Below, piece by piece: positions 1 through 11,457 of a DNA stretch of 64,000 nt. The position numbers were made by a program, and so were the translations under genes. Position 1 is the first letter of the stretch. Each line of letters begins with the position of its first letter. The stretch is from Oscheius dolichura (lineage: Eukaryota > Nematoda > Chromadorea > Rhabditida > Rhabditidae), in assembly GCA_932521035.1 (NCBI GenBank), contig OW051497.1, positions 9,734,001 through 9,798,000 on the forward strand, in the 5' to 3' direction. The notes under the pieces are model-generated. The model did not search any database, had not been told where the DNA came from, and saw only the letters and a list, made by a program, of their open reading frames with translations.

Positions 1-132
1 AAGATCGAAAGTGAGTAGTCCCCTTCTAAAAATGTCCAATGTCACCCTACGCGTAGTCGTTATCACCCTGTTCCGCCACGCACTAGAAGATAAAAGAAAA
101 GTCTTGACGCTTAACAAAGAAGCTTAACGCCC

Positions 133-1521
133 ATGATAGAGACAGGACAAAGAATTCCAATTCCAGGCGAAACACGCAGAGGTGGATTAGCTCAAATTGG
201 AAGAACTGAGAGCATTGATGAGTATTCCGTAGCAAAAAAAGAACAGAAACCCAAGGTAGGATCAGATGAAGTGCATGTTAGGAGTAACTTAACCTTCTCA
301 TTTCAGCCTCAACCACCGAAAGAGGTGTACATCCCTCGTGGTGACTACATTCCTTCACGTCAACCTTTGAGCATTAGTCCCACACCCACTCCCGAACCAT
401 CACCATCACCTAGACCTCCTACACCGAAAGAGGTCATAATTCCTTCACGCACTCCTGAACCTCGACCACCAACCCCCAAGGAAATTGAGATCCCAAGAGC
501 CGTATCACCTAAACCATCTGCACCTCCACCAACCCCTGCCAAGGAGGTTGAGATCCCCCTGAACAAGCCGGAGGATGACCTCAGCTACACACGGTCTGGT
601 GGGCACGTCAAGGTGGACACCTGGGAGGAGACGATAACTTCCCGTAGGCGAGACCAACCGAAGGTGCTGTCATATTCTGTGTGGGAGTAGTGTCGTCTAC
701 TGCATGCTCATTTCTTATCACCTAACGATCCAGCCGGCATTATGCCGAGAAAGTGGAAACTGATAGCATTATCTTCTTGCGGGGTTTTACATCCATGAAT
801 GGCAAGGAAAGCGATTGCAATATATTGAATTTTATGGTAAAGCAAAACAGTCCAATACCATACCCATCACGGCGGGAACGATATGTAAATAGCGAAGAGC
901 GAATGCAGGGCTTACATAGATGCTCGTCTTCTTGCCTGCCTTTTCGACTATGGTCAACCGAACTAAAAATTTAAAAAAGCGCCGAGCGAACATAGAGATT
1001 ATTAGCTATAACGAAATACCTACGACCTCCGTAAGGTCCTACTTTCTAGTTTCTAATTATTCGTTTTCTAGGAAGAGGTGACCATCCCGGCTGAACCCAA
1101 GAAGGAAGAAGCCCCTAAAGAGGAGCCAACACCCGTCAAGGTAATGCTGACTTACAGTATTTTTCCAGCCGGGACACGCTCCTATTTCTTTTGCAGTATT
1201 TGTGTGACATTTCCATATAACGCAAGCACAAAAGGGCGCCAATATAAATGCTTCCGATTCAGGGCAGTAGAATGCAACGTCTGTCCGGCAGTAGCGTGTC
1301 ATTTCTCTTTTTATCAACTCTAAAACGATGTTTCTTTTAGCCGGCTCCCATCACCACCGACAACAGCATGTTCTCCAGTTCTACCTATGAGACAACAGCA
1401 CGAACCAACAGAAGAAATGAGGACATCAACCGGTAGTTTTACAAGGGGAAATCCCAATAAAAGAGCGATTTAGATCTTACGTACCACCACCAGCACCAGC
1501 CCCAACATATTCGAATAGAAA
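133..1521 (+). CDS. Upstream head exons of the intermediate filament gene (PKEVxIP repeats)
   Basis: Four exons carry the alternative head. Exon 133-663 is open from ATG 133 and would read to a stop at 688-690 if not spliced. The junction proposed after Lys 661-663 is phase 0 and leads to the next exon, which begins [10 protein letters not shown] and so repeats the motif of the previous exon. The repeated unit is P-P-T-P-K-E-(V/I)-x-I-P. It is seen at [41 protein letters not shown] and EEVTIPAEP. Exon 1341-1432 ends in phase 2, as does 1474-1521, and the latter joins the T at 2227 to make Asn followed by the downstream Met. Such low-complexity heads usually carry phosphorylation and assembly sites. 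The alternative is a separate small gene ending at 690. Confidence 0.7.
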
Positions 1522-4500
1522 GTAAGTCGACTAGGCTAGGCCGTGCGTGGGGGCGCAGTCAAAAACCAGCGAGTTTCCATTTCCATAAGCTGCTTGTAAG
1601 AGCAGTTTACCATAATCGTGTCCCTGTTGTCTGCGCATATGCCATCTCCTCTTTCTTTTTTGTATACAACAGTTTCCTCTTTTCTGGCCTTATTAGTCAC
1701 TACTCTTTTTGAAGTTTTTGGCACAGCTTGTGTTTGACTGTTTGCTCGCGTCTTCGCTATCAGAGCTTGCTGTTATCTCTGTGCCGAGACTCGGAATCAT
1801 TGCTGTATTTCATTGTTTGGCAGTGCTTCACTTCGTCCGGCTGCTCTTAGGTTCGAGACCGGACTATTGCTTTTTTATACCCGATTACACTCATCAAACC
1901 TCTCGTCTATTTATTCCAAGACATGGGAGACATCCCCCTCGCGTTGCTGTCTTTTGCTTCCAATGGTTACGGTAGCTTCCCTCATTTTTTCTATACTGAC
2001 ACAAAGAATAAAGCGGAGTTTTGATTTGATCCGGCCATTGGCTATCCAAAACAGGACATCCACGCGCAGTTACCCAGTTCATTGTACTCACTCTACCATA
2101 GCGACTAGTTTAATGCCATTCGCTTGCGAAAACTACTATGCTGCTCAACAGACTTAAACGGTATTTTCTCTTCTCTTTTACATTTGATTAATGTCTAATT
2201 GTCTCTTTAATAATTTCCTTTTACAGTATGACTGACTACAGCATCGGAAGCGGTGTCAGCGGACAGTCCGGCTACACCCGTACCGTCTACCAATCCGGAT
2301 ACTCAGTAGGAAGTGGAGCAGGAACCGGTAAATATTTCTCTCTTCTTAGATTACACTTGTACAAGTGAACTTAGCTCTTGTTTTATTCCCCACGCAATGT
2401 TTGATAACACTCGAAAGGGGTCGCAATTATGTCATGAAACAACCACTGCTCAAACATTGATATTTCAGGACGTTTCCGTATTCCCGCTGAATTGACCACA
2501 GGATCCCTCTCTGGACTCTCTCCCTTCGGACAGAATGCTGCCTCCGCCATCCGTGATGCTCGTGAACGTGAGAAGAAGGAAATGTCCGATCTCAACGACC
2601 GTCTGGCCAGCTACATCGAGAAAGTCCGCTTCCTCGAGGCTCAGAACCGCAAGCTCGCCAACGACCTGGAGCTTCTGACTAGCAGATGGGGATCCGACAG
2701 CTCCTCCGTCCGTGTCATGTATGAGACCGAGCTGAAAACTGCCAAGATCGTCATTGACGAGTCCAACCGCCAGAGAGAGGCTCTCGAATCTGACATCCGC
2801 CGTCTGTCCGCTGAACTTGCTGACTACCGCAAGAAGTACGACGATGCCTTGGCTTCTCGCGAGACTGCTCGCCACGAGTCCGAAGATCTTCTCCACAAAC
2901 TAGCCAAGATCGAGGCCGAAATCAACCTTATCAAGCGTAAGATCACCTACCTCGAGGAGGAAGTTGGCCGTATCAAGAGGGAGAACCAGCGTTTGATCGG
3001 AGAGCTTACTCGCACCCGTAGCACCATCGAGCAGGAGTCTCTCAGCCGTATCGACTTCCAGAACCAGGTCCAAACCCTTCTGGAGGAATGCCAATACGTC
3101 AACCGCATTCACGGCAACGAACTCGGTGACCTCGTTGTTCTTGCTCACCGCGACACCACCCCCGAGAACCGCGAATACTTCAAGAACGAGCTGGCTGCTG
3201 CCATCCGTGACATCCGTGCTGAATATGACCAGATCACCCATGCCAACCGCACCGATATGGAGTCCTGGTACAAACTTCGCGTACAAGAGATCCACACCCA
3301 GTCCAACCGCAACGTCAAAGAGCAGAACTACGCCAAGGAGGAGGTCAAGAAGCTCCGTGTCACCCTCACCGAGATGCGCTCCAAGCTCGCCGACCTGGAA
3401 AGCCGCAACTCTCTTCTCGAGAAGCAGATCCAGGAACTCAACTACCAGATCGAAGACGACCAGCGCTCCTACGAAGCAGCCCTCAACGAAAGAGACGGAA
3501 ACATCCGCCAGATGCGCGACGAATGCCAAGCCCTTATGGTTGAGCTCCAAATGCTCCTCGACACCAAACAGGTACTGACTGACTGAACCGCTCGGAGCAC
3601 AATAATAATTTCTAGACCTTGGATGCCGAAATTGCCATCTACCGCAAAATGTTGGAGGGCGAGGAAAACCGTGCCGGCCTCCGCCAACTTGTGGAACAGG
3701 TCGTAAAGACCTCCTCCTATGGATCACAACACGCCACTGGTAACTTTTCTGTTATTTGTCTTCTTTGAACGCCCTTATGACGCATAGGGTTCCATTCGTA
3801 ACAGTTCAGTGCCACACCCAAGAAATTGCTGATTGCGCGAAAGTTCCAATACTTTACAATATGTAGAACCAGTTTGTCACGTATATATACGGCGAAAAAT
3901 AGTGTAACAAGTAATCACCATGCTGCTTAACTCTTACGAAAAGTACGAATGCGACGCTGGTCCGGGTTTCCATCTTGCTGGGGAACGTTTAGCTAGAAAC
4001 AATCCAGGTTCTTTCCCTTCCTCAGTTATTTTTAATGAAATGGCCGGTTTCAGAGAGCACCCGTGTTATCACCAGCGAGACCTCATCTCGCAGTAACTAT
4101 CAACGCTCCGCCAAGGGAAATGTCTCCATCCATGTGAGTTTTTCTCTGTTTTCTCACGTGTGTCACCCTTTTCACCTTCTGTTTTGTCTGTTGCTTTGTC
4201 CTTTATCGCTAGAAGAGATGTCCTTCCTTCAACCTTCGTCTGGATCTTCCCTAACAGTCCTTCCAACTAACACGTGCCTGCTTTAGAGCTCCTCCTCCTC
4301 TCTCGCTAAAAATTAGTGTGAAATGAAGAAGAATAGCCGTCGTCGACTGCCTTCTAGATACAAAGTGTCTTGCTAGACACCAGTTTTCAGCAGTCCGCTT
4401 ATAAACATATTGCTTTACACTGATCTATAATACACTATGAATGTTCTCTTATTTGAATTTAACTTATTTCGGGCACACTCACACAATCGCATGATTAACA

Positions 4501-4932
4501 AAAGAAATGATCTACAATTTCTGACCCTTTAGGAGACATCCCCCGAAGGTCGCTTTATCATCGTCGAAAATACGCACCGCTCCAAAGATGAGAACATCGG
4601 AGAGTGGAAACTGAAGAGACGCATCGATGGAAAGAGAGAACACGTCTACACCTTCCCAAGGGACTTTGTCTTGAAACCAATGAAGAGCGTCAAGGTAGCT
4701 CACTCCCAGGGCCAAAATACAGTAAACATCTGTAGGTCTTCGCTAGAGGACAGGGTGTCCACTCCCCGCCTGACTCTCTCGTCTTCGACGGAGAAGACAA
4801 CTGGGGAACTGGAAACAACGTCCAGATCTTCCTTTACAACAAGGAGGGAGAGGTTACCTTCCCCTTGTTCTGATTCCAAGTTTCTAATTTTAGGAAAGAG
4901 CAACCCTGATCCAGCGCCAGTCGTACAACTAA
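133..4932 (+). CDS. Cytoplasmic intermediate filament protein (IFB-type), long and short isoforms
   Basis: This gene encodes a cytoskeletal intermediate filament subunit. The short form starts at ATG 2228 ([12 protein letters not shown]) and uses exons 2227-2327, 2469-3571, 3616-3739, 4054-4133, 4533-4694, 4736-4852 and 4894-4932, about 574 aa. The rod begins near [19 protein letters not shown] and is coiled coil to about residue 440, closing with the IF motif [13 protein letters not shown]. The tail has a lamin-type globular domain ([12 protein letters not shown] through [12 protein letters not shown]), as in nematode cytoplasmic IFs. Upstream exons 133-663, 1072-1140, 1341-1432 and 1474-1521 join in frame to 2227 and would add about 247 residues of Pro-rich head with repeated P-K-E-V-x-I-P units. 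The gap 1522-2226 may hold the promoter of the short form. A donor-like GTGAGT at 11-16 suggests that still earlier exons lie outside the window. Very sure of the family, fairly sure of the long head. Confidence 0.93.
1522..2226 (+). promoter_or_regulatory. Intron and candidate internal promoter of the short intermediate-filament isoform
   Basis: The 705-base gap separates the long-head exons from the exon that carries the short-form ATG at 2228. It is about ten times longer than most introns in the window, and the acceptor lies one base before the ATG. An internal start or trans-splice site here would yield the short form. No TATA box is clear. Confidence 0.4.
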
Positions 4933-5279
4933 CTCCGCTGCCGACATCGTCCCCGTGACAGTTTACTTGTATTAATTGCTTCACTTTTCTCTCTGCATGA
5001 TAGCATGTAACCGTTTCTCTTTCTCTATTTCGATGCGCTTCTTCTTCTACTGCCGGTTGTCAAAGAATGCACAATATAGCATAAAGCACCTATCGATATG
5101 TTTTCTTTCTCTCTTTCCAATTTCCTTTCTATTTTCTCGGGGTATTAGCTGCCAACGGTACATCCTCTCATCTGCAGGAGGAGAAACATAAAGCAGCTCC
5201 CCTAACTTCATGCATGGCTCACTCACTGCACCACACAGAATCAACTCCTATGGTCACTGCCATTATTCTTCCTGCCCAA

Positions 5280-5286
5280 AAATAAA
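5280..5286 (+). terminator. Likely polyadenylation signal of the intermediate filament gene
   Basis: An AATAAA hexamer lies about 350 bases after the stop codon at 4932, in AT-rich sequence. The next gene on the other strand has its own signal (AATAAA read on the minus strand) near 5371-5376, so the two genes converge with a gap of roughly 90 bases between signals. Confidence 0.5.
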
Positions 5287-5537
5287 TTTATTCCATTCTT
5301 ACAACAAGCCTAGACTCTTCGACTGTTAGACTAGACAGTCACCAAAAGCACCTAACAGTAACGTAGATGATTTATTGTGCTCAAGATAGAGAAATACCCA
5401 TTCTCTCAACTATGTACAACATGGCAACGGGAAGACAGGAAAATGCGTCAATATTCCTTCAAAGTGAAGTGAAGTCAGTAAGTGAGATGTAAGGGATTAA
5501 AGCAATCTGATAGGAAAGACAGTGGGAAAGAAGGACG

Positions 5538-7519
5538 TCAATAAGCGGAAACCTTACGTGGGGACTTTTGAGGGGATTCTTTGAGTACATCCAACATAGG
5601 AGAGAGATCAAGAGGAGGATTTTCGGCCTTGAACGCCTGAATTTGCTGCTTGAGATTTTCTTCTTCCTTGTTTAGACGTTCAACATCACTGAAAAGTGTT
5701 TTGTAACAAAAAAAAATAAAGAAAGAACTCACGTTTTCGTCTTGTCAATGGCCTCCTTAGTCGCTTCAATCTGAGCTTTCAATTTCTGAGACCTCTTGAA
5801 CTCTTTCTGGTACTGTTGGTTCCAATTCCCGCTACGCAATGGCTGAAGGATAATTCTGAGATTCTCCTGCTGCCTCTGTAGTTGCAAAAGTTCCCGTTCC
5901 TCATCAGATCGAACCATTTCCTTTTTAGACAAGTTCTCTTTTTGTTGATCAAGGGACACTCTAAAAATAGAAGGGGTAAAAATAAGAAAGTTAGGAAGGC
6001 TCACCTTTGTTCTTCGATCAAGGCCATCAGATCGTTTTGACTCAATTTCATACCAGCGATGGAGTTTTCTGCCATGGCTTTAGCAGGAAGTGCCGGACGA
6101 GATTGTGGGCCACGACTAAGGGAAGCAAACTTCTGCTCCATCACTGTTTTATAGTCTAAAGAATAACGATGAGAACTCGTATTTGGGGAGGGTCTCCCGG
6201 GCCGGGTTATATAGAAAGAAAGACGTGAAAGAACGGGAAAACAGTACGCGAATAACCGCCCGTAAGTTGTACTGTCAGTTACAATCAACGGGATTCGTTT
6301 TATTTTTAACAGTTAGAAAGAAATAGCAAAGTGGGGCAAGCGGCAGACCGTCTTCCGAGAGAGTGTAATTCTAATTTCGGTTGTTTTTCCTTAATCAGCT
6401 GGGAGGCGAAACTCCGCATTAAATTTGACAAATTCGTGGAGCGAGACCAAAACATGGCGTGACTCCCCTCACTCCCGCTATCGTTAAGGAAAATAAGGCA
6501 GCATGGATTTTGTGCAAAACAGAGAGACGACCAAGTACAGGGAGCGAGGAAGCACGTGTTTCCGGAAGGATTACTACAATACCGACACAATGCGAACCGG
6601 CGAAATCGAGGGTAGTCTACGGGTAGGGGGTCGACTAAAAATTATAGTAAGTGGTGTGAGAACAGCTGCCGGTTAGACACAAGTTTTGTTCGGCGTAGTT
6701 TACGCATGAACATGGTGTCAAATTTCAGTCAGCTATACCCTCACTCGCGACCGGTTCTTATTGTTATTTCTTGTTCCAATAGGTAAGAACGTTTCGATAA
6801 GGAAAGAACTAACCCGGAGGTGGAGGACGAGTACGGCGTTGTACTTGAGAATATGTGGCATTCGGGTTGACCACCGTTGGCAGGGAAGATGAGCTCCACT
6901 GACTATTATTCAAACTGGCATTTGGCGCTAAATAGCCGGAAATATATAAAATTTAAAATTAAAATAAACCTGTAACAGCGGAAGTAATGCTAGAGGTTGA
7001 CGGCTGACGATAGGTCGGAAGGGGAGTCGTATATCCCGCTGGCCTCATCTTACCGATTGTATCTGAAATTTACAAACTGAGAAAAGTCGGAGGCAGATCT
7101 TAGAAAGTATGTTTAACAATCGATAAGTCTTCGGACGCTATATGCAAATTACTAGTGAACGCGTCGAACAAAAACGGGAACCAGATGGGGTCACGGGAAC
7201 ACTAACCGTAGGTGTCATCGTCATCCTCGTCGCTGATCCTTTTCAAGATAAAGGTAACAGTGGACGCATGCTCGTTATACTTTTGCAGAATGTCCAGTGG
7301 CTTGTCTTTTGAACCGAGGCGTCTTTCCTAAAGAAGTTGCTAATTCCACGTCTTGTTACACAAATGACTCACCATATTGCGGAACTTCTCTACCATTTCG
7401 TACTTGCCATCTTGCGAACTGGCCTTGGCAATGGCTAAAATAATAGCCTCGCAGGTGGTGATTTCATTGACGCCAGAAACCGTCCTCTCTTCTCCATTCA
7501 CAAGAACCTTCAGCTCCAT
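5538..7519 (-). CDS. N-terminal RASSF family protein (RASSF7/8-like): RA domain plus coiled coil
   Basis: The protein starts at ATG 7517-7519 (MELKVLVNGEERTVSGVNEI), just after an acceptor AG followed by GTA. Exons read down the minus strand are 7373-7519, 7207-7327, 6970-7062, 6814-6927, 6005-6155, 5733-5960 and 5538-5688, about 334 aa. Residues 1-90 form a Ras-association domain of the kind found at the very N-terminus of RASSF7/8/9/10, including LDILQKYNEHASTVTFILKR. A linker rich in Ser, Thr and Pro follows (residues 95-165). The C-terminal half is coiled coil, rich in Gln, Glu and Lys, ending in SPQKSPRKVSAY. Proteins of this group act as scaffolds at cell junctions or in polarity and JNK/Hippo-linked signalling. 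No catalytic domain is present. Its 3' end converges with the intermediate filament gene. Confidence 0.85.
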
Positions 7520-9801
7520 TACCTGAAAGAAAGAAAAATGGTTTTTGGAGGCGGAAGAAAGGTGACTGTTTACGTCCAAGTCCGGCAAGGACAGCTAGGT
7601 TTACGGAGGGAAAGCCCGCGCAAATGCTATGCTAAGGTTTTCAAACATCGATCAGATATTTTTCCTGCGGAGAGAGACGACAAGTCAAGCTCAGGATGTT
7701 TGGGAAAAAAAGCCTAATAAAAGATGAGAACACTCAAGATTTTGTAGGGTTGTTGAGGATGTCGTACGCGTTGACTGTGTCGGCGAAGGGTTGATTGAAC
7801 AAGCGATTAGCGGCCGCTCCAACCTTGACTGGAGGTAATCAGGCAAAAATATTCGGTCTTAAGAAAAGGGCCCGTATTTGGGGGGAGATCGATAATATGA
7901 GTCTTTTTTTCTCTTCTACTGGGAACAATTTCCGGTCGCCGTTGACGAACGGCATCATAGCCTAGCGGGAAAAGTACAGTATCGCCCCCGGGAAGAGCTC
8001 AATGTCTAGAGAGCTGAGCCAGGGTCATTCACAATCGCACTTTTGTGAGCTGTTTGCTCTCCCAAGCACTTCACGCGTGTTTTTCCGTCAAGAGATACAG
8101 ACCCGTCGGCACTAGATCTTTTCTATTGAGATTGGAAAAAACGAGAGGAGGAAGAAAATGATACTAGTAGACATATAAATCATCCTGCGGCAAGCAAAGA
8201 AACAAACACAGCAACATTGAAAATAAGTGAGGATCCCCGAGCATTTTTACACCGTGAGAGATGCTTTCCAGGTGTCGCATGAGGAATAAGCGCATTAATT
8301 TTGAGCAATTGCCCCTTCTGAAATTGGCTTGTTTCCTAAAATAATCGTGGGGGAACTTTGATTCGACAGTTGCCTAGTAATGCCAGGCCGTAGTACAACA
8401 GGGCCGAGACGACGGCGGCGTTTCAAAATAAGACGGTGACTATGCACATAAAAAGAGAGCAATGACCAGCAGGGGCACGAGAGGAGACAGAGAAGATGAA
8501 TCAGAAGGGAACGGGTGATGAATCAATAGCCCGGGTGATAGTGGACATCTTCCACTAAGCTTTGCGTGGAGCTGCCAAACCAGCCTGCTGTCCAAACTCT
8601 TCCCTTCCAAACAAATATTTACAAATAGTAATCGAAGAGTCCCTTTTGCTAGGGGAAAAAGACTAGAACTACTGGAAAAGAAGACAAAAGAAGCCCCGGC
8701 CATAACCTGCGCGTAGAGGTCGAAAGTGTCAATGCCACATTCTATAATCCTATAATTTTTCGCCTATGCCATATGGCCGCCGGATTTGCGATTCATCAAG
8801 ATATCAATCAAATGAGCAGGAGGAAAAGATAGAAAGACATGCGTACAATGGGATAAATACATCAAAAGTGATACGAGCGTGTTGTCCAGTCCAACACTTT
8901 GAGACATATCGCATGAACAATAGGAAGACGCGGCTAATTTGAACGAGATGGGACAATGGCCAGGCCCGGGGGGCAGCTACACCATGGAATGAAGACTTTT
9001 TGTAAGGGGGGAAACAAAGGATGTGTCGCATGTTCAAAAAAGAGAGTAAGACATGCGGAAACGCCTAGAAGGAGAAAAACGTGCGAAAGAGGCCAGGTGG
9101 CTTACGATCCGCGCCGTGTGCGACAGTGCGGGCCGTTGGCATCGGGTCGGGGGGCTCCTTAGTAGGGAGAGAGAGAGAGAGAGCTCACAAGGCAAGCGAT
9201 CGATACTAATATCAAACAAGATGACTAGGAGGAGGTGTCACCTTGTGGAGGAGTGCTATCAAGGACAGCGCAGCATGGTGCCGCGGGGGCAGTCTGTTAT
9301 TGTTTTTCGAGAGCTAGGTCAAGAGTGCGCACCAGACAAGACATCTTCTAAGCTTTGCGACGTAAACATATCGATGACACCGAGTAGGGCGACTGGGAAC
9401 TTGAACTTGAACCGGAAGGATGACAGCATGGTCCAGGAGCTTCCGCGTTAGTACTCGACGAATTCTTATCATTTGGTAGCATTGTCTTCATGGAAACAAA
9501 AGTGATACGCCCCTCATTCAGATTAAACTCCAAAGACAGTTCAATCATCTAGTTCTCATGATCATTTGCTTTGTTTCACTCCTGGGAGAACCAAATGCCT
9601 CCTACTTTTCCCTACTTTGCCTACCATAATATACATTCCAGGAATTACAAGCGTAATCCTAATCCACGTAGGACTTCTTCCTCAGTCGAGATTTTTACAT
9701 GGAATATACGACTGCGAATCCTTACAAGAAGTCTTGCAATGACGATCACCTCGAAAGAGCCATGCCACACCCAGGAAAAGTCAGAAAACGCTGGAAAATC
9801 C
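7520..9801. other. Non-coding interval upstream of the RASSF-like gene
   Basis: No exon chain with consistent phase was found on either strand over about 2.3 kb. Open frames of 60-130 codons are present but have low complexity, lack plausible splice partners, or start on non-ATG codons. The interval holds a (GA)n microsatellite at about 9166-9183. It probably contains the promoter of the RASSF-like gene (5' end near 7520) and the 3' UTR of the Ly6-like gene, whose minus-strand AATAAA is near 9808-9813. Confidence 0.5.
9166..9183. repeat. (GA)n microsatellite
   Basis: Nine consecutive GA dinucleotides lie in a non-coding interval. The run also creates the Arg/Glu-rich part of an otherwise unsupported open frame. 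Confidence 0.8.
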
Positions 9802-9901
9802 AAAAAATTTATTTCAACATTGAGAGAGAGACAACCCAAAAAAGAAAGCAAGATATATTAATATGTGAAGCGTCTAGCGGCATTAAAGCTTTTGGAGATC
9901 T

Positions 9902-10387
9902 TTAGAGGGTAGCGTACAGGGCCGTGAGGAGGGCGATGAAAACAGTGATGATGGGGCCAGAGGTGGCGCCGTTGCAGAAGTCGAAGTTGCTGCAAGTGTA
10001 GCAGTCGCCGCGACCTCCTTGCTGGGCGCAGTTGTTCTGAAGATTGTATTATATTGTAAGTGGTTGAGTGACTTACAGTAAGGGTGGTGCAGCCAGTTGG
10101 GCTCAAGGGATCGTTGCATCCCCGCGAGATTGATTGCATCCCTTAAACATTCCTCTAATCTCTAAAAATCACTGATATTACCTCCTCCGTTAACTCCTCC
10201 AGTGCAAGTAAACTTTATGCACTGATAGATATTTGCCGGGCAGACTTGGGTAGAAGTGGCCATGTTGGTAGTCTGTACATTACATTGGATGGCATCTAAA
10301 ATCCCACTTCAGCCGCAGGCAATATGACGAAACCCTACCGGCGGCCACGAAGAGAGAGAAGAGGGCAACCAACTCACGAGCGAACAT
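9902..10387 (-). CDS. Small secreted Ly6/three-finger-like protein with C-terminal GPI-type tail
   Basis: Four exons on the minus strand (10339-10387, 10182-10295, 10077-10141 and 9902-10036) encode about 120 aa. Residues 1-17 (MFARELVALFSLFVAAG) look like a signal peptide. The middle has about ten cysteines, spaced as in Ly6/three-finger domains: an N-terminal IQCNV, then VCPANIYQCIKFTC, GCNDPLSPTGC and NNCAQQGGRGDCYTC. The typical C-terminal CN pair appears as DFCNGATSG. The last 20 residues are hydrophobic (PIITVFIALLTALYATL) and end the protein, the usual shape of a GPI-attachment signal. The protein is expected to be tethered to the outer cell surface. The family is recognised by layout rather than by close identity, so the ligand is unknown. 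Confidence 0.75.
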
Positions 10388-10997
10388 CGGAATGAATGGC
10401 TGAAGCCCTTGGACACACGGGGAGGGACTGCCGTTGCTAAACACTGTGATTCATGGCGGGCCTGACCCTCGGATGGTAGTACGAAGTCTTCGGAGGGAGG
10501 AAAGTTTAGGGTGTTGTCCGAGGGCTATTCAGCGACCCACAATAGTCGCCGGAACTGTTTGAGGAAAAGTTCTGAAGATGTTTCTTTGGAGAAAATTTGG
10601 GGCTTTCTGGTAGGAAACGGAGCAAGAATAGAAACTGTTTCAAAGTCGAGGTTCTCTGCTTTAAAAGACCACTGTTCCCGTATCGAAGGTTCACTTTTTC
10701 GCTAAACTGTAACTGTTACAACCTCTGTGCTTTATGTTCTGACCTTAGCCTGCTTTCTCCCGTTTTTCTACTGTTACACCTTACCAACAACTTTCTCCTT
10801 TTATTGTTCAGCGATCACCACTTCTACCGTACCAACTTCGACCAAGAATCTCTGTTTGTGATCAGAAGTCTAGTCATCCCGGTGAACTTCTGCCTGTTTC
10901 TATGGTGTTGCTCAATGCCGTTTTCGGGTTGCTATCCATAATTCACTCGAGGGAAAGAAGGGCAAAATAAACAAGTGAAAGCACGACATCGTACAAA

Positions 10998-11010
10998 GAA
11001 TTGGTTTATT
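10998..11010 (-). terminator. Possible polyadenylation signal for the FLYWCH-like gene
   Basis: Read on the minus strand this stretch contains AATAAA, followed by AT-rich sequence. It lies about 450 bases beyond the proposed stop codon of the FLYWCH-like gene. No other minus-strand gene ends nearby. Confidence 0.35.
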
Positions 11011-11457
11011 CTTTTTTTGTACATTATAAAAGCAAGAATTTAAGAATAAAACAAGAACTGATTAGAATTTCAATGTCCGTAAGACAAAACTGTTGAGATC
11101 TATAGGGGCAGTCGCGGGAACGGGTTTTTTTCGTCTTCTTTCCCTCACCACAGCTAGAGACATCACAGCGAACCGGAAGCGTTTTGAAGAAGCACAGGGA
11201 CGAAAATGGATTAAGAAAATAAAATTAGATGCGAGGGGTCAGTCAGTTAATTCTTCAAGAAATGCAGGCAGGTTCCTCGTACCGCCCAGCAGAATTGGCT
11301 CCAGTCCGACTTGCGCCAAGTTTCAACGGCGATTTCTTCGTCTCCAACCTTCTGCGCAACACGAATTTCAGCACCCATATCGGAAAAAGCTACGGATCGC
11401 CCCTAAAAGGTTGTTTTTGTTCGGGCACCAATGGCGACACTCACGGCACGTTGATTG

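Noticed and set aside
360-566. Minus-strand open frame rich in Gly and Val
   Set aside because: It is the reverse complement of the proline-rich head exons. Low complexity alone explains it.
2465-3727. Long minus-strand frames (143 and 275 codons) over the intermediate filament rod
   Set aside because: They are antisense to a strongly biased coding exon and have the Leu/Val-rich look of an antisense coiled coil.
9053-9451. 132-codon plus-strand frame
   Set aside because: Built partly on the (GA)n repeat, with no splice partners and no recognisable composition.
9348-9548. Minus-strand frame with FNLNEG, resembling part of the FLYWCH gene's fourth exon
   Set aside because: The match is only six residues and the flanks do not align, so a decayed copy cannot be supported.
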